Shown here one piece after another: positions 50,598 to 63,935 of a DNA stretch of 64,000 nt. The position numbers and the translations under genes are program-made. The notes beneath the pieces are model-generated. The model was not told the origin of the DNA and made no database searches. It worked only from the letters and a program-made list of their open reading frames with translations. The stretch is taken from assembly GCF_964340395.1 (NCBI RefSeq), contig NC_135568.1, positions 1,931,001-1,995,000 of the forward strand, written 5' to 3'. This DNA comes from Glandiceps talaboti. Taxonomy: Eukaryota > Hemichordata > Enteropneusta > Spengelidae. Position 1 is the stretch's first letter; each line of letters opens with the position of its first letter.

Positions 50598-51052
50598 ACC
50601 ACCACCAACCACTATCACCCTCAGTACCACCACCATACTACCATCAACCCAACCACCATCATCAGTACCACCACCACACTACCATCAACCCAACCACTAT
50701 CACCCCAATACCACCACCATACTACCACCACCAACCACTATCACCATCACTACCACCACCATACTACCATCAACCCAACCACCATCACTATCAGTACCAC
50801 CACCATACTACCATCAACCCAACCACCATCACTATCAGTACCACCACCATACTACCATCAACCCAACCACCATCACTATCAGTACCACCACCATACTACC
50901 ATCAACCCAACCACTGTCACTATCAGAACCACCACCACACTACCATCAACCCAACCACCATCACTATCAGTACCACCACCATACTACCATCAACCCAACC
51001 ACTGTCACTATCAGAACCACCACCACACTACCATCAACCCAACAACCACTGT
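50598..51052. repeat. 44-bp C/A-rich minisatellite, about 10 units
   Basis: Unit accaccaccatactaccatc aacccaaccaccatcactat cagt. 44 is not a multiple of three and no frame has a stop, so a plus-strand frame of 155-163 codons cycles through all three translations of the unit. Read-through, not a gene. Confidence 0.95.
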
Positions 51053-51475
51053 AAACCCTCATCAACAACAAAAATATTGTAATAATAATAAAATCGACAA
51101 TTTATTGGTTACTAACATGTTTCATAATAATTGCTTTGTTTATAGGGTTTGGTTTTTTTGGTTTTTTTGGTTTGTTTTTTTGTTGTTGTTTTTTTTGGGG
51201 GGTTTCTCACTCATTCTAGTATCATAAATATTTATAAGAAAGATTAAAATTTGATACACAGATTGCTGTGTTGTATGTTATGATATGTAATGTTGACAGG
51301 GACACCTAATCTGACATCTCATCAAAACAGTCAACTGATGGAATCATAAACCATGAAACTCAAAGTATGCAACTCGGTGAATAACAAACCTGAAGGTCAC
51401 TATACACACAAAGTACACGCTTCATGTATTTTACGACTATTTGTAGTAATAAAGTATAATGCTGTACATGTATAC

Positions 51476-51736
51476 CAGGGGTGAACAAATCCACTGGTCC
51501 TGGGTCCGGGACTAGCAATTTTTTTGGGCGGACCACACAAATTTTACCTTGTCTGGTTTGTCAGACCAGTACCTTACTGTTAATAACTATGTTAAAAAGT
51601 TGTCTGAATATACAGATTCATACATAAGATTTACATTAGTGGGACTTGGACTACTAATTCTTTCAGCAGGACCACTGGATTTTTTACAGCACTGGTCTGT
51701 GGACCACCAGTTCACAAAATGATTTGTTCACCCCTG
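51476..51736. mobile_element. hAT-like MITE (CAGGGGTGAACAAATC ends)
   Basis: A 261-bp element with 16-bp terminal inverted repeats CAGGGGTGAACAAATC / GATTTGTTCACCCCTG, perfect. The inner part also pairs (ccactggtcctg, gtctggtttgtcagaccag). Both flanks carry TATAC. A partial copy is at 60522-60650. Confidence 0.85.
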
Positions 51737-52330
51737 TATACACATACCATCATGACATACTTTTTTATGTCATCATGTCATTCAAAAATGTATTGTTTGA
51801 TTGTTGTATCATGACTTAAAGTTAGAGCTGGTCACCTGTGTGGTTGTCATAACAGCACCTTGAGTTACTAATCTTGAATAAAAGTAACATTGAATAGTAG
51901 TATTAGCTCTCCAGTATATGAGTAACAAACTAACCCCATTTAGATCATGTTTTGTCCACAATTGTACATAAATGTCAACTAACTTTTTGTAACAATACAC
52001 ATTCATAAGACATTCACATGTCCACACACACCAAATTTATTACCAAGTCACCAGCTGCTCACTGTTGTCATGGATTTTCATAGAGGAATCACTGCATTTA
52101 AGTTTGACAATAACCCCCACAAAGTTAGGGGCCTTTAAACCCCTATCTCGCCTTTAACTATATTATATCAGGGGTTTCATAACACAATATTACATGCTAC
52201 CAAAAATTGCCTAAATGATCTTTAAGAATTTTCAGTTGTTCTATAAATAGCACATTGCCATTATATTCTGTCTCCTTAAAAATCTATAAGGATTGACTAC
52301 TTGCTAAGGGTAGTAAAAGTGGCAATAAAA

Positions 52331-52595
52331 TTGTGAGTGTGAGTGTCTAGTTCAGGTTTTCCATTGTTTTCCAAATGGTCTCTGTGTTGTTTATTTCTTC
52401 CTATCAGATGTATAGCCATTACAGATTGGAAGAACAGTTTTATATTGTCTTTTTAAGTTGATGTCAGTTTCTGCAATCACTATTTCTCATAAGACTTAAC
52501 AATTTTTACAATTTTTTTTCTTGAATACGTAAATAAAGTTTAGCTTCAGTCGGGTAACTGGAACAAAACAATTATTTTTTTTAGACCTAACCTGC
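52331..52595 (-). mobile_element. MITE family A, copy 5
   Basis: gccattacagattggaagaa and gtctttttaagttgatgtca match the inner part of copies 1, 3 and 4. The right end is gggtaactggaacaaaacaa followed by ttagacctaac. The left end is missing. Confidence 0.78.
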
Positions 52596-53034
52596 ATATA
52601 CACTAGGTTATCACAAAGTGTCAAATCTGAGCACAGCCCATAAAGTAAACAGGCTAGTCTTCTTAACTAGTAACTTTTTTTCAAGAAATATGTTAGGGTA
52701 ACCATGATTCAGTCATGCTATTCATATCCAAATGGCTAGACTCCCTAGCTTGATCCCAATCCAAACTATTTTTAGCTATGACCCCCTAGCTTGATCCCAA
52801 TATGTATATATTATACCATCAATACTTCACCCTTTATGTTAACTGCCACTGTTGCTTTAAACTGCCACAATGTTGCTTTATCTCTGATATACCCTGAATT
52901 GAATTAGCAGCTGCAGGCCAAGTCCTGAATAAATGACAGCTGGGGTAGACTTAATTATCCTCCAGGTTACGAGAGATTTCACCATACACTGACCTTAAAA
53001 GTAAAGTCTGGGTTGTTCATTCACAGTAGGAAGT

Positions 53035-53052
53035 AGGTCAATTTAATGACCT
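53035..53052. promoter_or_regulatory. Inverted AGGTCA pair, six-base spacing
   Basis: AGGTCAATTTAATGACCT is a perfect inverted repeat of the nuclear-receptor half-site with a six-base palindromic-like spacer. IR6 is not a common high-affinity geometry, so this is weaker than the direct repeats. Confidence 0.2.
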
Positions 53053-53844
53053 TTGGGGGCGTAACAATTCCAGTTTTAAAACTATTGTTTAAATTTGTTT
53101 TTCCCACCATATATGCAAACTTTCAGAGAAATGGATAAAACGAATATTATACAAACTTGCATTTTTTTCAGCCAATTACTTTATAATGTCAACTGTTTTC
53201 AATGTAATGAGAAAACTGTTGAAGGTTCCTTTTCACATGTTTTAACTCCTTTGTCACTTTGAATGTTCACACCTTTCAACATTAGATCAATTGTTCTGAA
53301 TTGATCTTTTTTACACAACAGTCAGCCACATCTTTGGCAAACTTTTCAATCTGTAAGACCACAGGTCAAAATCTCTTTTCAGGACTTAATATATCAGCCA
53401 GCCATTTGAAATGCTTAGGCTTTCCAATTGTGAGATGACCACCGTTGTAATCCCACAGGATAAAGTACTCACTTGATTGCTTTGTGTATGGCTGGAAAGT
53501 ACATCCATTATATAAAGTTGAGCTGAATGTCTGGCGACTAGATGTTAGAGTTCACTTGTACATATAAATTCAAAGTAGTCATGTGACCTAATGATTACAA
53601 ACCTTTACACTGAAGTAAAGCACTTTGTGTATTTGTCACACTCATTTATAACATTCATATCAAAGTTGGTGTAATGTACACCCATTCATTTACTTTGATT
53701 ATAATAAGCCTAGCATGTGGCCGTTCTAACAGTCAAGTAGTAAAAATGTTTTCTGCTAATGAATACCAGACAGATTACAGTGAATGATAGTTGACACAAC
53801 CACATTTGTATCAATGAGAGCTAGACAATGTTTTATGACATCTA

Positions 53845-54414
53845 TGTTTACACTCTAGTCAATGATTATTTACTTACTTTGCACTGCTAACATTGTTTAC
53901 ACTCTAGTCAATGACTATTTACTTACTTTGCACTGCTAACATTGTTTACACTCTAGTCAATGACTATATACTTACTTTGCACTGCTAACATTGTTTACAC
54001 TCTAGTCAATGACTATATACTTACTTTGCACTGCTAACATTGTTTACACTCTAGTCAATGACTATATACTTACTTTGCACTGCTAACATTGTTTACACTC
54101 TAGTCAATGACTATATACTTACTTTGCACTGCTAACATTGTTTACACTCTAGTCAATGACTATATACTTACTTTGCACTGCTAACATTGTTTACACTCTA
54201 GTCAATGACTATTTACTTACTTTGCACTGCTAACATTGTTTACACTCTAGTCAATGACTATATACTTACTTTACACTGCTAACATTGTTTACACTCTAGT
54301 CAATGACTATATACTTACTTTACACTGCTAACATTGTTTACACTCTAGTCAATGACTATTTACTTACTTTACACTGCTAACATTGTTTACACTCTAGTCA
54401 ATGACTATTTACTT
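53845..54414. repeat. 49-bp minisatellite, about 11.6 units
   Basis: Unit tgtttacactctagtcaatg actatatacttactttgcac tgctaacat. Nearly perfect, with a tatatac/tatttac alternation. Confidence 0.97.
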
Positions 54415-54648
54415 GTTTTTGAATTCTGAAACCATGAACAGTATCATAAGAGTCCCAGCAAATATATATTTTTTTTGTAACTAACAATCAAACTCAGAGT
54501 ACCCATTTGTTTGCTCCCATAAAGTAAATTATTTTCAACCACATCCAACGAAAAAGAAGAGAAACTTTTCCCAACATAAACTCTTACACATAAACCACTA
54601 AGTTTGGCAGTACATGTATATAAATCACCAATATTTAACCACATTCAC

Positions 54649-54679
54649 AGGTGGTGGTGGTGGTGGGGGGGGGGGGGGC
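54649..54679. repeat. (GGT)n and G-run
   Basis: GGTGGTGGTGGT followed by about 12 G. Confidence 0.85.
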
Positions 54680-55520
54680 TGTTTTTCTTCTTCTCACTTC
54701 ACTGATGTGATTAACTTCAGCACACAATATGAAAAAACAAAAATATATTTTATGTAGGTCACATGAAATGCACAAAACATGAGTCTCCTATAGACTGTTT
54801 GACATCTTTTATTTAAATTATAATATTGATTTATGGCAACATCAATATTATTGATAAACATAGTGTATATTTAAATTAGACAGTCTGTCTAGTAGTTGCT
54901 TAATACACTCTTCTTCCCTTTCATATAATTCTGATGTAAAAATATTTACAGAAAATAGTCCCCCCCCCCTGTCACTTTATCTTTCACAGAAAATATACAC
55001 TTTAACCCCACAAAAATGAAAATAATATTTGACAACATAACACAAATCGCCTGTCAAATTGAACATGCAGACATTATATCAACACAGAATTAATTTCACA
55101 TACATGTTCCTAACGCTGTGTTTATACACCAGGAATGTTTTCAAATATAGCCTTTTCAAGAATATTGTTTTCATTCCATAATTGTGTTTTCATGTATTTG
55201 CACGATAGGTGGCAAACATATTTTTTACCATGAAACATTTTTAGGAAACAAATGGAAAACAATGCGTGTCAACATAACCACACAGGGTTGAAAAAATATT
55301 GTATTAAAAACAATTTATTTTCAGTAGCATTTTCAAATCATTGCATTTTTATCAGCAGTTTTGGCATCTCCATGGAAACGTGAGTTGTAAACACAACAAC
55401 AATAATGTGTTTGAAAGATGCATTGCGACCTAAGGAACAAATGTTCTACAAATTAATAATAATTAAAAGATTAAAAAATGAACAGATGAGGAATATTACA
55501 TGTGTTTATTACCAAATGAT

Positions 55521-55525
<5 letters not shown>

Positions 55526-55580
<55 letters not shown>
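55526..55580. repeat. (GT)n microsatellite
   Basis: About 27 GT units, ending in gcgcatgcgcatgt. Confidence 0.96.
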
Positions 55581-55582
<2 letters not shown>

Positions 55583-55989
55583 ATGCGCATGTATGTTTTG
55601 TTTGCTTTTTGTTGTTTTGATTGTTTAGGGTTTCTCTTTGTTTAATTATGGGATGGAATTTCAACATATATAATATTGATATTTTGTAGAATTCAGGGCA
55701 ATAGTAAATCTCATATGAAAAAGGGATAATGTCAACATGTGCAAGTGCTTCAAAGGAAAAGCTCTCCCCAGCTGAGTCTTGACAAAAACCATTCCAAACT
55801 CTGTCCAAGGAACCAGAACATAAGAATAACAACAGATAACATATTTGTATATTTATGTACAATGTCTATCAAAATATTAGATGTAAAAAGTTTTTGCAGC
55901 TGTTGCTACCGTTTCTGAATGGATCCATACAATTTAAAATGATCAATTCTAGGAAATATCTATATGTTGTCGTGTAATACAAACAATAT

Positions 55990-56424
55990 ATTTCGATGTG
56001 GATTACGTGGAATTATTAAATTCATATACACTACCTTAAGAAGGGGAACATTCACTGCTAACATTTGATGTGGATTATGTAGAATTATTAAATTCATATA
56101 CACTACCTTAAGAAGGGGAACATTCACTGCTAACATTTGATGTGGATTATGTAGAATTATTAAATTCATATACACTACCTTAAGAAGGGGAACATTCACT
56201 GCTAACATTTGATGTGGATTATGTAGAATTATTAAATTCATATACACTACCTTAAGAAGGGGAACATTCACTGCTAACATTTGATGTGGATTATGTAGAA
56301 TTATTAAATTCATATACACTACCTTAAGAAGGGGAACATTCACTGCTAACATTCGATGTGGATTATTTAGAATTATTAAATTCATATACACTACCATGAA
56401 AGAAGGGGAACATGCACTGCTAAC
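55990..56424. repeat. 72-bp minisatellite, about 6 units
   Basis: Unit tgatgtggattatgtagaat tattaaattcatatacacta ccttaagaaggggaacattc actgctaacatt. The minus strand is open for 145 codons (NLIILHNPHQMLAVNVPLLK units); read-through, not a gene. The shared actgctaacat end also occurs in the 49-bp array at 53845. Confidence 0.96.
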
Positions 56425-56739
56425 CAGCTAAAAACAACATGTGACATGAATTACAATTAGTGAGGTACATGAATGCATCGTTACCTCGTTTTCACATATT
56501 ATGAAAGGCATACCATATTGATGGAGTGACATAATGGAATTCTAATGTTTTTTTTCACTGTTGTCATAACCAAGTCTCATATTCAGTAAAAATAATGAAA
56601 AAAATGAAAAATTTTCATGTAATGTTTTATCACTCTAAAAATAACATTGAGACATTTAGGTTACACTTGTTTTCTTGGAATTTGATGTTGAACACAAAAC
56701 TGTCACTTGATGTTTATTATTAAGAGAAAGTGTTATTTC

Positions 56740-57010
56740 ATGTTGTTTTGAATTTTACATTTAATATGTATAGAATTTAGTGTCATTCCATGTTCTTTAT
56801 TTGAATTTTACATTTTAAAATATCATTTTACAAAGTATTATTTTATGCTGTTTATTTGAATTTTACATTTAAAATATCATTTTACAAAGTGTCATTCCAT
56901 GTTGTTTATTTGAATTTTACATTTAAAATATCATTTTACTAAGAGTCATTCCATGTTGTTTATTTGAATTTTACATTTAAAATATCATTCACAAAGTGTC
57001 ATTTCATGTT
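56740..57010. repeat. 54-57-bp imperfect tandem repeat, about 4-5 units
   Basis: tttgaattttacatttaaaa tatcattttacaaagtgtca ttccatgttgttta; the outer units are diverged to 57120. Confidence 0.88.
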
Positions 57011-57699
57011 GTTTATTTGTTGAAAAAGTGTAATTTGATGTTTAGGGTTTTTTTATTTTAAAATGTTGAATAGAAAGTGTAAGTTGGTGTCGTTTATTTG
57101 GAATTTTACATTTAAAATGTTAAGTACGAGAATGATATTCATTTTACATTTAGTGAACCAAAAAACAAATCATCACTAAATATTTCACTTTAGAATCCGC
57201 ACCGGAATACGTGAAATACTCTTTAACTCCCTAAAAAAAATTGTTTCTGCATCACTTAAATATCCCTGCATCAGTCTTTTTGTTGTGTTTTCCAGCCCAT
57301 GCAGTCTGCAGATCCATGGGGAAACACAAAAATAACCCTCCCTACTTCAGTGAAGACAACTTCAGTGCCAATCATGAACAAGCAAATGACATCTGCCCCA
57401 CATACACACTTGCTCTAAAGTACTAAATAAAAAGAACAGTAACTGCCATAAATAGTGGACTGACAGGTTTGTTGAGAATTTAAAAAAATATATATTTTAG
57501 ACAAACTGTCCTGACCAGAAACAATTCTTTTTTTTTCTTGGCCTAATGTACATATGATTATTTTTATATATGATATTTATTATGTCTCTAGGCATCCCTT
57601 ACTAGAGTCATGACATGACTTATATGTTTATCTAGAGGAATCCAGCTCAAGAAAAAACTTATCACTTCAGATCAATGTCTTAATACTGTCATATCAAGT

Positions 57700-58260
57700 A
57701 ATGAAATTCAGTGATGCACGAATTATTTTATAAAATGTTAATGTCAGTTGATATATTCTTTATTCTCGATCAAGATGTGAATTTTAACAACAGATACTAT
57801 TTTGATTTCAAGTGAATTTTATCAAGTTTATATTTAAGTTCATATCTATAAATCATACTGGGTGATGAAATTCAATGCTGTTAGAATTATTTTAGAAGTT
57901 GAAGTTGTTGACGTCATTTTTTTTTGATATATTCTTTCAGCAGATACCATTTTGATTTCAAATGAATTTTATCAAGTTTATATCTGTTCATATCTATAAA
58001 TCTTCATATTAGGTGTTACAATTCAATGATGTAGGCATAATTTTAGATGCTGTTAAAGTAAGTTGATACATTGTTATTTTCTCTGTATCATGATGTGTCT
58101 ATGGATGATGGACGCCATTTTGATTTCAATGAATTTTACGGAGTGTTGTACATCATTTCAACAAACCTGTTCAAATCAGTACGTGACATATATGAATGTA
58201 TCCAATTACAAAAATTGCAACGAATACCATTTTGATTCCAATGAATTTTAGATTTTTTTG
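57700..58260. repeat. Degenerate repeat of about 170 bp, 3 units
   Basis: ttgatatattctt, ccattttgatttcaa-tgaatttta and cagtttatatc-gttcatatctataaat recur in order. Confidence 0.7.
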
Positions 58261-59009
58261 TATTTTTGTGATGAATTTCAGACTTTTATTGCATCATTTC
58301 TGAAATATTTAAAATCAGCTGTTCAATTCAAGTGTGTAAAAACATATTATAAATGATTTAACTCACTTGAAATTACATCCAATTTAACAATGGGCACCAT
58401 TTTTTAGGAAACTAACCACACATCTTTCTTCTGGTAACAATAAGAACTAGTTAGATTTTGCTAAACATCTATGAATAATAATGATACATTTGCATAATTA
58501 ATGATTTTCAGTAATTAGACTATATCTACTGAGTGCAAGCTTCAAATTTTATACAATTTCATACATACATTTGTGATACTAAAGTGCATATGTCCTGGAA
58601 ATATTCAAAAAATTTTAGAATTAATATCATTTCTGTAAATCACAAATTATAGTAGTGTGAAATATGATGAATGGATCTGATGCAAGAAAAATTACACCGA
58701 ATTTGCATATCAAGTCATGCTAGTAATGAAGTATTCACACAAGTGTGTTATTTGGATATACATAATGAATGGAAGGCAATTTTCCACAAGAAAGTACTCT
58801 CAATGTAGAGTTTCCTGTAAACAGATTGTGCAGTATATCAAGAGGCTATGAGAGCATGGAAAACATTTATTATCAAATTGATGATTGTAATGTTGACTAC
58901 ATACATCATTACAATCAATGCCAAACTACAAATAAAGTCGAGAGAAATATAAGTGGTACATAGAACTATAAATATTACTTTGAGACCCTTTTTTGATTAC
59001 TTTTTCTAC

Positions 59010-59590
59010 CATCACAAGTTTCATTTGGTAAATTACACAGCTATTCACTATAATCAATCTGAGTTTACCTTCATTTTTTATCAAAATAAATCAATTTTTG
59101 CTTCAAAACAGTCTGAAATCTAGTACACAGAACTAAAAGTACAAGTTTGTGGCATTTTAATCACTTTTCCAATCAATACAGTTTTCATTAAATATATTAC
59201 CTGGATATCATTTCGATCGTTTTTTATCAAAACAAATCAATTTTTGGTTTCAAATCAGTCTAACTAGTACACCGAACTAAAGGTACAACTTTGTTGCATT
59301 TAATCACTTTTTCCATCAATACAGAATTTGATTTTACAACAGTCAGTTACCTGGATATACTTTTGATTGTCAAAAAAAACATTGTTTGGCTTCAAAGCAG
59401 TCATAAAACTTGTACATCCAACTAAAAGTACCACTTTGTGGCATTTAATCATATTTTCCATCAACAGGTTTCAGTTGATACATTACAAGACAGCAAGTTA
59501 TTCTAATCAACCTGGGTTTACCTTCATTTTTTTATAAAATAAATCAACTTCAAAACAGACAACCAGTTACTAGAATGAGAAGTATAACTT
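59010..59590. repeat. Degenerate repeat of about 150 bp, 4 units
   Basis: tcaatttttg-ttcaaaacagtc, tagtacac-gaactaaaagtaca, tttgtggcatttaatcac and ttccatcaatacag recur in order near 59089, 59237, 59380 and 59540. Confidence 0.82.
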
Positions 59591-59881
59591 CATGATATTT
59601 AATCACAAAGTATATGTAAATTGTAATCATATTAATATAACTCTGAACTTTGACCCTGTTAATAGAGTATCATTAGAACAGCAACAACCTGTTGTTGGTT
59701 CTATTTACATATTACCATGGTAACAAAGGATTCACACTGTTACTCAAATCCCATCTTTATAATATGACACTTCCCTTTTGACCAAACTTTCATTTACAAA
59801 AAAATGACATCATTATTTGGGAGTCCGCTTTTATTCAGCTATTACAGCTCTTTTCCCAGAAGCAAGTCTAAGCTATTAGTA

Positions 59882-60093
59882 TTAACCCTTTCATTCCTAC
59901 AGACGACAACGGTATAATTAGAAACTTGATTTTAAGCACATCTTCTAAAATTTAAGAATATTACTCCATCGAGAAGTAATATTTCTTAAATTCTGATCTA
60001 AAATAAAGTTTATCTTTTTCCAAAAATTACGAAGAAACAAGAATTTTTGTTAAAAAATTATGGCTGGAAAATTTCTAGTCCTGAAAGGGTTAA
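59882..60093. mobile_element. piggyBac-like MITE with TTAA target site, copy 2
   Basis: A 212-bp element with ends TTAACCCTTTCATTCCT and TCCTGAAAGGGTTAA and TTAA on both sides. The right end ctagtcctgaaagggttaa matches copy 1 at 9143-9355. Inner parts share cttctc/atgttatttc-like and aaaatt tracts. Confidence 0.74.
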
Positions 60094-60521
60094 ACAAACT
60101 ATCAAGATCAGTGAGTCTGATCACAAGGGTTCATGTTGAGATAGACATCATAAAGATAACAAACAAACATCACTTACACTGTGTGGGCTCTATATAAACA
60201 GTAACACCATATATACTACTACACAAGGTATACTCTGTTGACGTTCAAACAAAATCCATGGTTAGCAGCCAGTGAAAGTTGGTAGAATCTCAAAGTTTAA
60301 CAAATAAATACTCTATTCCCATACTACATGTACTAAAACTGCAATCAATATACTGAAACAGTTATCCTGCATTTTTGGGTCAATTTTAGGACTTTCATAA
60401 GGACTCTGTATGTGAGTATGTGTTTAAACTTTAACAGATTATAATTGGTAACACTTGTACATAGAATCACAATGCAATTTTTTCAAAGTCTCCAAAATCA
60501 GAACTACTTTTAAATTTTAAC

Positions 60522-60650
60522 CAGGGGTGAACAAATTATTTAGTGAACTGGTGGTCTCCGGACCAGTGACTTAAAAAATCCAGTGGTCCTACTGAAAGAA
60601 GTAGTGATCCCAGGTCCCACTATGTGAATCCTTCCCATGAATCTGTATAT
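60522..60650 (+). mobile_element. hAT-like MITE, truncated copy
   Basis: caggggtgaacaaattattt, gaactggtggtct and atccagtggtcctactgaaa correspond to the right half of 51476-51736 in reverse orientation. The other end is missing. Confidence 0.75.
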
Positions 60651-61562
60651 TCAGGCATGCATAAATTTGACCATTTGACTGCACATGCAATATTCTAGGA
60701 ATTCCCAGCAACATATTTCTCTATAATTGCTAGCCACAGAAAGTTAATTAAGCAAACTCAATGACTTTATTTCCATATATCAAGTCATTTCCTATCAATT
60801 TTCATATTATTTTTTAATTAATTTAATACTCTGAATTATTCACTTTTTGAGATTCGTTTTATTTTTTTATACTTCGTCTTGATTGTTGTTGTTGTTATTT
60901 TTTCCTTTTAAAGTTGTTCTTTTTGTTGACATAATGCCGCTGCAAAAATTCTGTTTTTACCTTTTTGATCAATTTTTAAGTCAATTTTTAAGCTGTTTGT
61001 TCTTTTTATTGATTATTTTTTCTTGGAAATGCCCTGAGCACTGTCATCGATATATGGTATAATAATGTAAATATTCATGAAGTATTTAATGATTATGATT
61101 ATGACTGTTATTACATTACACTGTTACCCTAATCATAATCCAGTACAACTTTTATATATCACACAATAATTAGTGGATGACAAAAAAATTAAAGTACAGG
61201 AATTCATTACATTGCAACAGCTGTTGTCAAGTTAAGCACTTGAAAATTCAACAGCTGGTTCACTGGAATCAATGAACTAATACACCGTCAACTGCACTCT
61301 TTACACCGTATCTCAGGGCTTGCATGAACAGTTTATCAATAACTTGCTAACATTAACATTACCAGGGCAATTATTGTCACAAGTACAATGTACCATTTCC
61401 TATTACTACATAACCATTTGTACAAACTTGGCATACAATAAAAAAATAGTGTATATAAAATTATACAAAAGCATGCCGCCAGACACCACCTATATTAATT
61501 TATGTGTATACACATACAGTACACACATGTGAGCAATGACAAACAAAGAGAGACAATACATC

Positions 61563-61895
61563 AATTGATTGATTGATAAATATGGTCATATACTATACTC
61601 TCAATTGTCAGTCATTGAAGCAACTATACATCAATTGATTGATAAATATGGTCATATACTATACTCTCAATTGTCAGTCATTGAAGCAACTATACATCAA
61701 TTGATTGATAAATATGGTCATATACTATACTCTCAATTGTCAGTCATTGAAGCAACTATACATCAATAGATTGATAAATATGGTCATATACTATACTCTC
61801 AATTGTCAGTCATTGAAGCAACTATACATCAATTGATTGATAAATATGGTCATATACTATACTCTCAATTGTCAATCATTGCAGCGACTATAATT
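61563..61895. repeat. 66-bp minisatellite, 5 units
   Basis: Unit caattgattgataaatatgg tcatatactatactctcaat tgtcagtcattgaagcaact atacat. The plus strand reads IDKYGHILYSQLSVIEATIH units as read-through. Confidence 0.96.
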
Positions 61896-62209
61896 TTTTT
61901 GAAGTACAACAAACTACTTAAGAATATCACATTGTCTTGTAACATAAAAAAAACACATATACGTATTTCTTTTCCATATTATTTTTGTATGCATTAAAAG
62001 CTGATAATCCATCTCTACTGGCAATATGTTTTTCACTTGTGGGCAGCTATAAACCTGTATCACAGGAGATTAAAACTGAGGACAGGCACAAAAGGTGTGA
62101 TATACATAGGTATAGTGCAGGACTGACATGTTACTGAACATTACATAAGAATCACCTACTGAAATGGACAACTTGACATAGTTTTATTTACAAATGTAAA
62201 CACACACAC

Positions 62210-62393
62210 ATGTACGTACGTACATACGTACGTACATACATACATACGTACATAACATACATACATACATACATACATACATACATACATACATACATAC
62301 ATACATACATACCGCATACATACATACATACATACATACATACATACATACATACATACATACATACATACATACATACATACATACATACAT

Positions 62394-62432
<39 letters not shown>

Positions 62433-62515
62433 CATACATACATACATACATACATACATACATACATACATACATACATACATACATACACACACACGTA
62501 CGTACACACACACAC
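62210..62515. repeat. (CATA)n microsatellite with CGTA and CA blocks
   Basis: About 300 bp, starting (CGTA) then long CATA, a short CA run at 62410-62432, and CATA again. It begins about 165 bp downstream of the exon 1 donor. Same motif class as the array beside exon 2 at 7138-7364. Confidence 0.97.
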
Positions 62516-62681
62516 AATCTATACATAAACATACATGCACATGTATACACAATAACAACAACAACAGTGAACTATAAAGAACAAATATACAGTGGTCTGA
62601 TCGAGATTCAGAACAATTTTGATACAAGTGCATATCTTCTGTAGCATACAAATCAACTACTCAAATAGCATATAGTCCTAC

Positions 62682-62916
62682 CTTTTGGCCTTGTCTTCTG
62701 AGATTTTGAACAGTCTGGAAGTGATTTTGACATGATGGATGTCCCTTCTGATGGTGACTTTTGTTGCGATGTTGATGGTGACAAGGCGCTGTGATTGTGA
62801 CGAGGTGACGTCATTGTACTTTGAGTCGGTGAAAGGGATGGGGATGACTCCGTTGAATTCATTGTAGAGGTAGGAGTACGAGTAGAACTGAAAGGTAGTC
62901 CGATCTGACTCGACAT
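62682..62916 (-). CDS. Nuclear receptor exon 1, coding part (N-terminal A/B region)
   Basis: Coding sequence starts at ATG 62916-62914 (MSSQIGLPFSSTRTPTST...). The frame is open upstream to a TAG at 62973-62971 and contains no earlier ATG, so this is the first possible start. An A at -3 gives reasonable context. The 78 residues are rich in Ser, Thr, Pro and Gln with no globular signature, typical of the disordered A/B transactivation region. They end in a basic stretch (KSQKTRPK) just before the zinc fingers. The donor is AAAAG|gtagga with one base left over (phase 1), which joins the two spare bases of exon 2 to make Asp79. A second overlapping frame is open here too but ends in a stop before the donor. 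Start and frame are inferred from phase agreement; a transcript would confirm them. Confidence 0.88.
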
Positions 62917-63661
62917 GATCACCGGAGCCGTGCTCTGATTCAAATATATCGTTCTTATACACGGTATATACTAGCAGACGGTGTCTTGTATATTACTGTA
63001 AAGTCCATTGAATGACCTAAATACGAAGATTGAAAATAAAATTTGTGTTCATCTTGCAGTGGGTTAAATTCGTGATGTTCGAATCGAATGCGTTGTCGGG
63101 AGTGCTTACACTCATAGGTGGTTGTTTACGAAGTTTTGCTAAAACGGAGAACACGTATTGACACACATAATATAAGGTCGAACCCACCCACCATGCAACG
63201 TTTTAAACGTAAACGGTCACGTCATTATCTGAACTGTGTCGTCTAGACCCACAGACCCGGTCCGCAGCCACGTTTGAACGATATGTTTTAACTAATAACA
63301 CAAAATATAAATGCCATAAATAAACACTCGCTGCTAGACAGTGGCTTAAAATCACATTTTCAAATCAGGGTTAAACCAACTCTAAAATAAAAACTGTGAT
63401 GTTAACAAGTAACAATGTGTACATAAATCTGGACAGTTGATACACTGCGTGTCCACCGACCATATAATTATGAAAAGGCGCCGCAAAAGGCGTATGGTAA
63501 GCCGTGCCGATCGTAAATAAATTTGCAGAGTTGGTGAAGGAAGCAGCTACATTACTATTATGTTGTTTATCGTGTTTGGTACGCCATAAATTCACCTGAA
63601 TACCTGTACGCAACAATATGACAAACGTAATTATGTTAAAATTAGTTCAATAGCATGAATA

Positions 63662-63677
63662 AGGTCACCTCAGGTCA
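63662..63677 (+). promoter_or_regulatory. DR4 nuclear receptor response element (AGGTCA-n4-AGGTCA)
   Basis: The sequence is AGGTCACCTCAGGTCA: two perfect consensus half-sites separated by four bases, about 750 bp upstream of the receptor's start codon. In characterised animals DR4 elements are bound by NR1-class receptors (such as LXR and TR) with RXR. The motif is exact; function is inferred. Confidence 0.55.
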
Positions 63678-63935
63678 CCATGTTCCCATCGTCAACAACA
63701 AACACACTGACTGAACTTACCATCAATAGTTGAATATAGTTAGGTGCGATTTGTAAGCTTTTATCGTAATCTCGTTGTCAGCTGTCCCATTCATGAAAAC
63801 TATATTTGATATGATGAGATATCCAAAAAACGGAAAGGGGTTTTGGATTTCACCAGGAACACACACACGAGTGCACTAAAACATGGAACATGGCGTATAT
63901 CGTCCTTACTCAAGGTCAGCATGGCTGCCTATCGA

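Noticed and set aside
62917-62943. Extension of the receptor start to a TTG nine codons upstream
   Set aside because: Eukaryotic start should be ATG; the first in-frame ATG after the TAG at 62973-62971 is at 62916.
62678-62962. Alternative frame over exon 1 starting with a GTG-type codon
   Set aside because: No ATG start and it hits a stop before the splice donor; the other frame matches the phase of exon 2 exactly.
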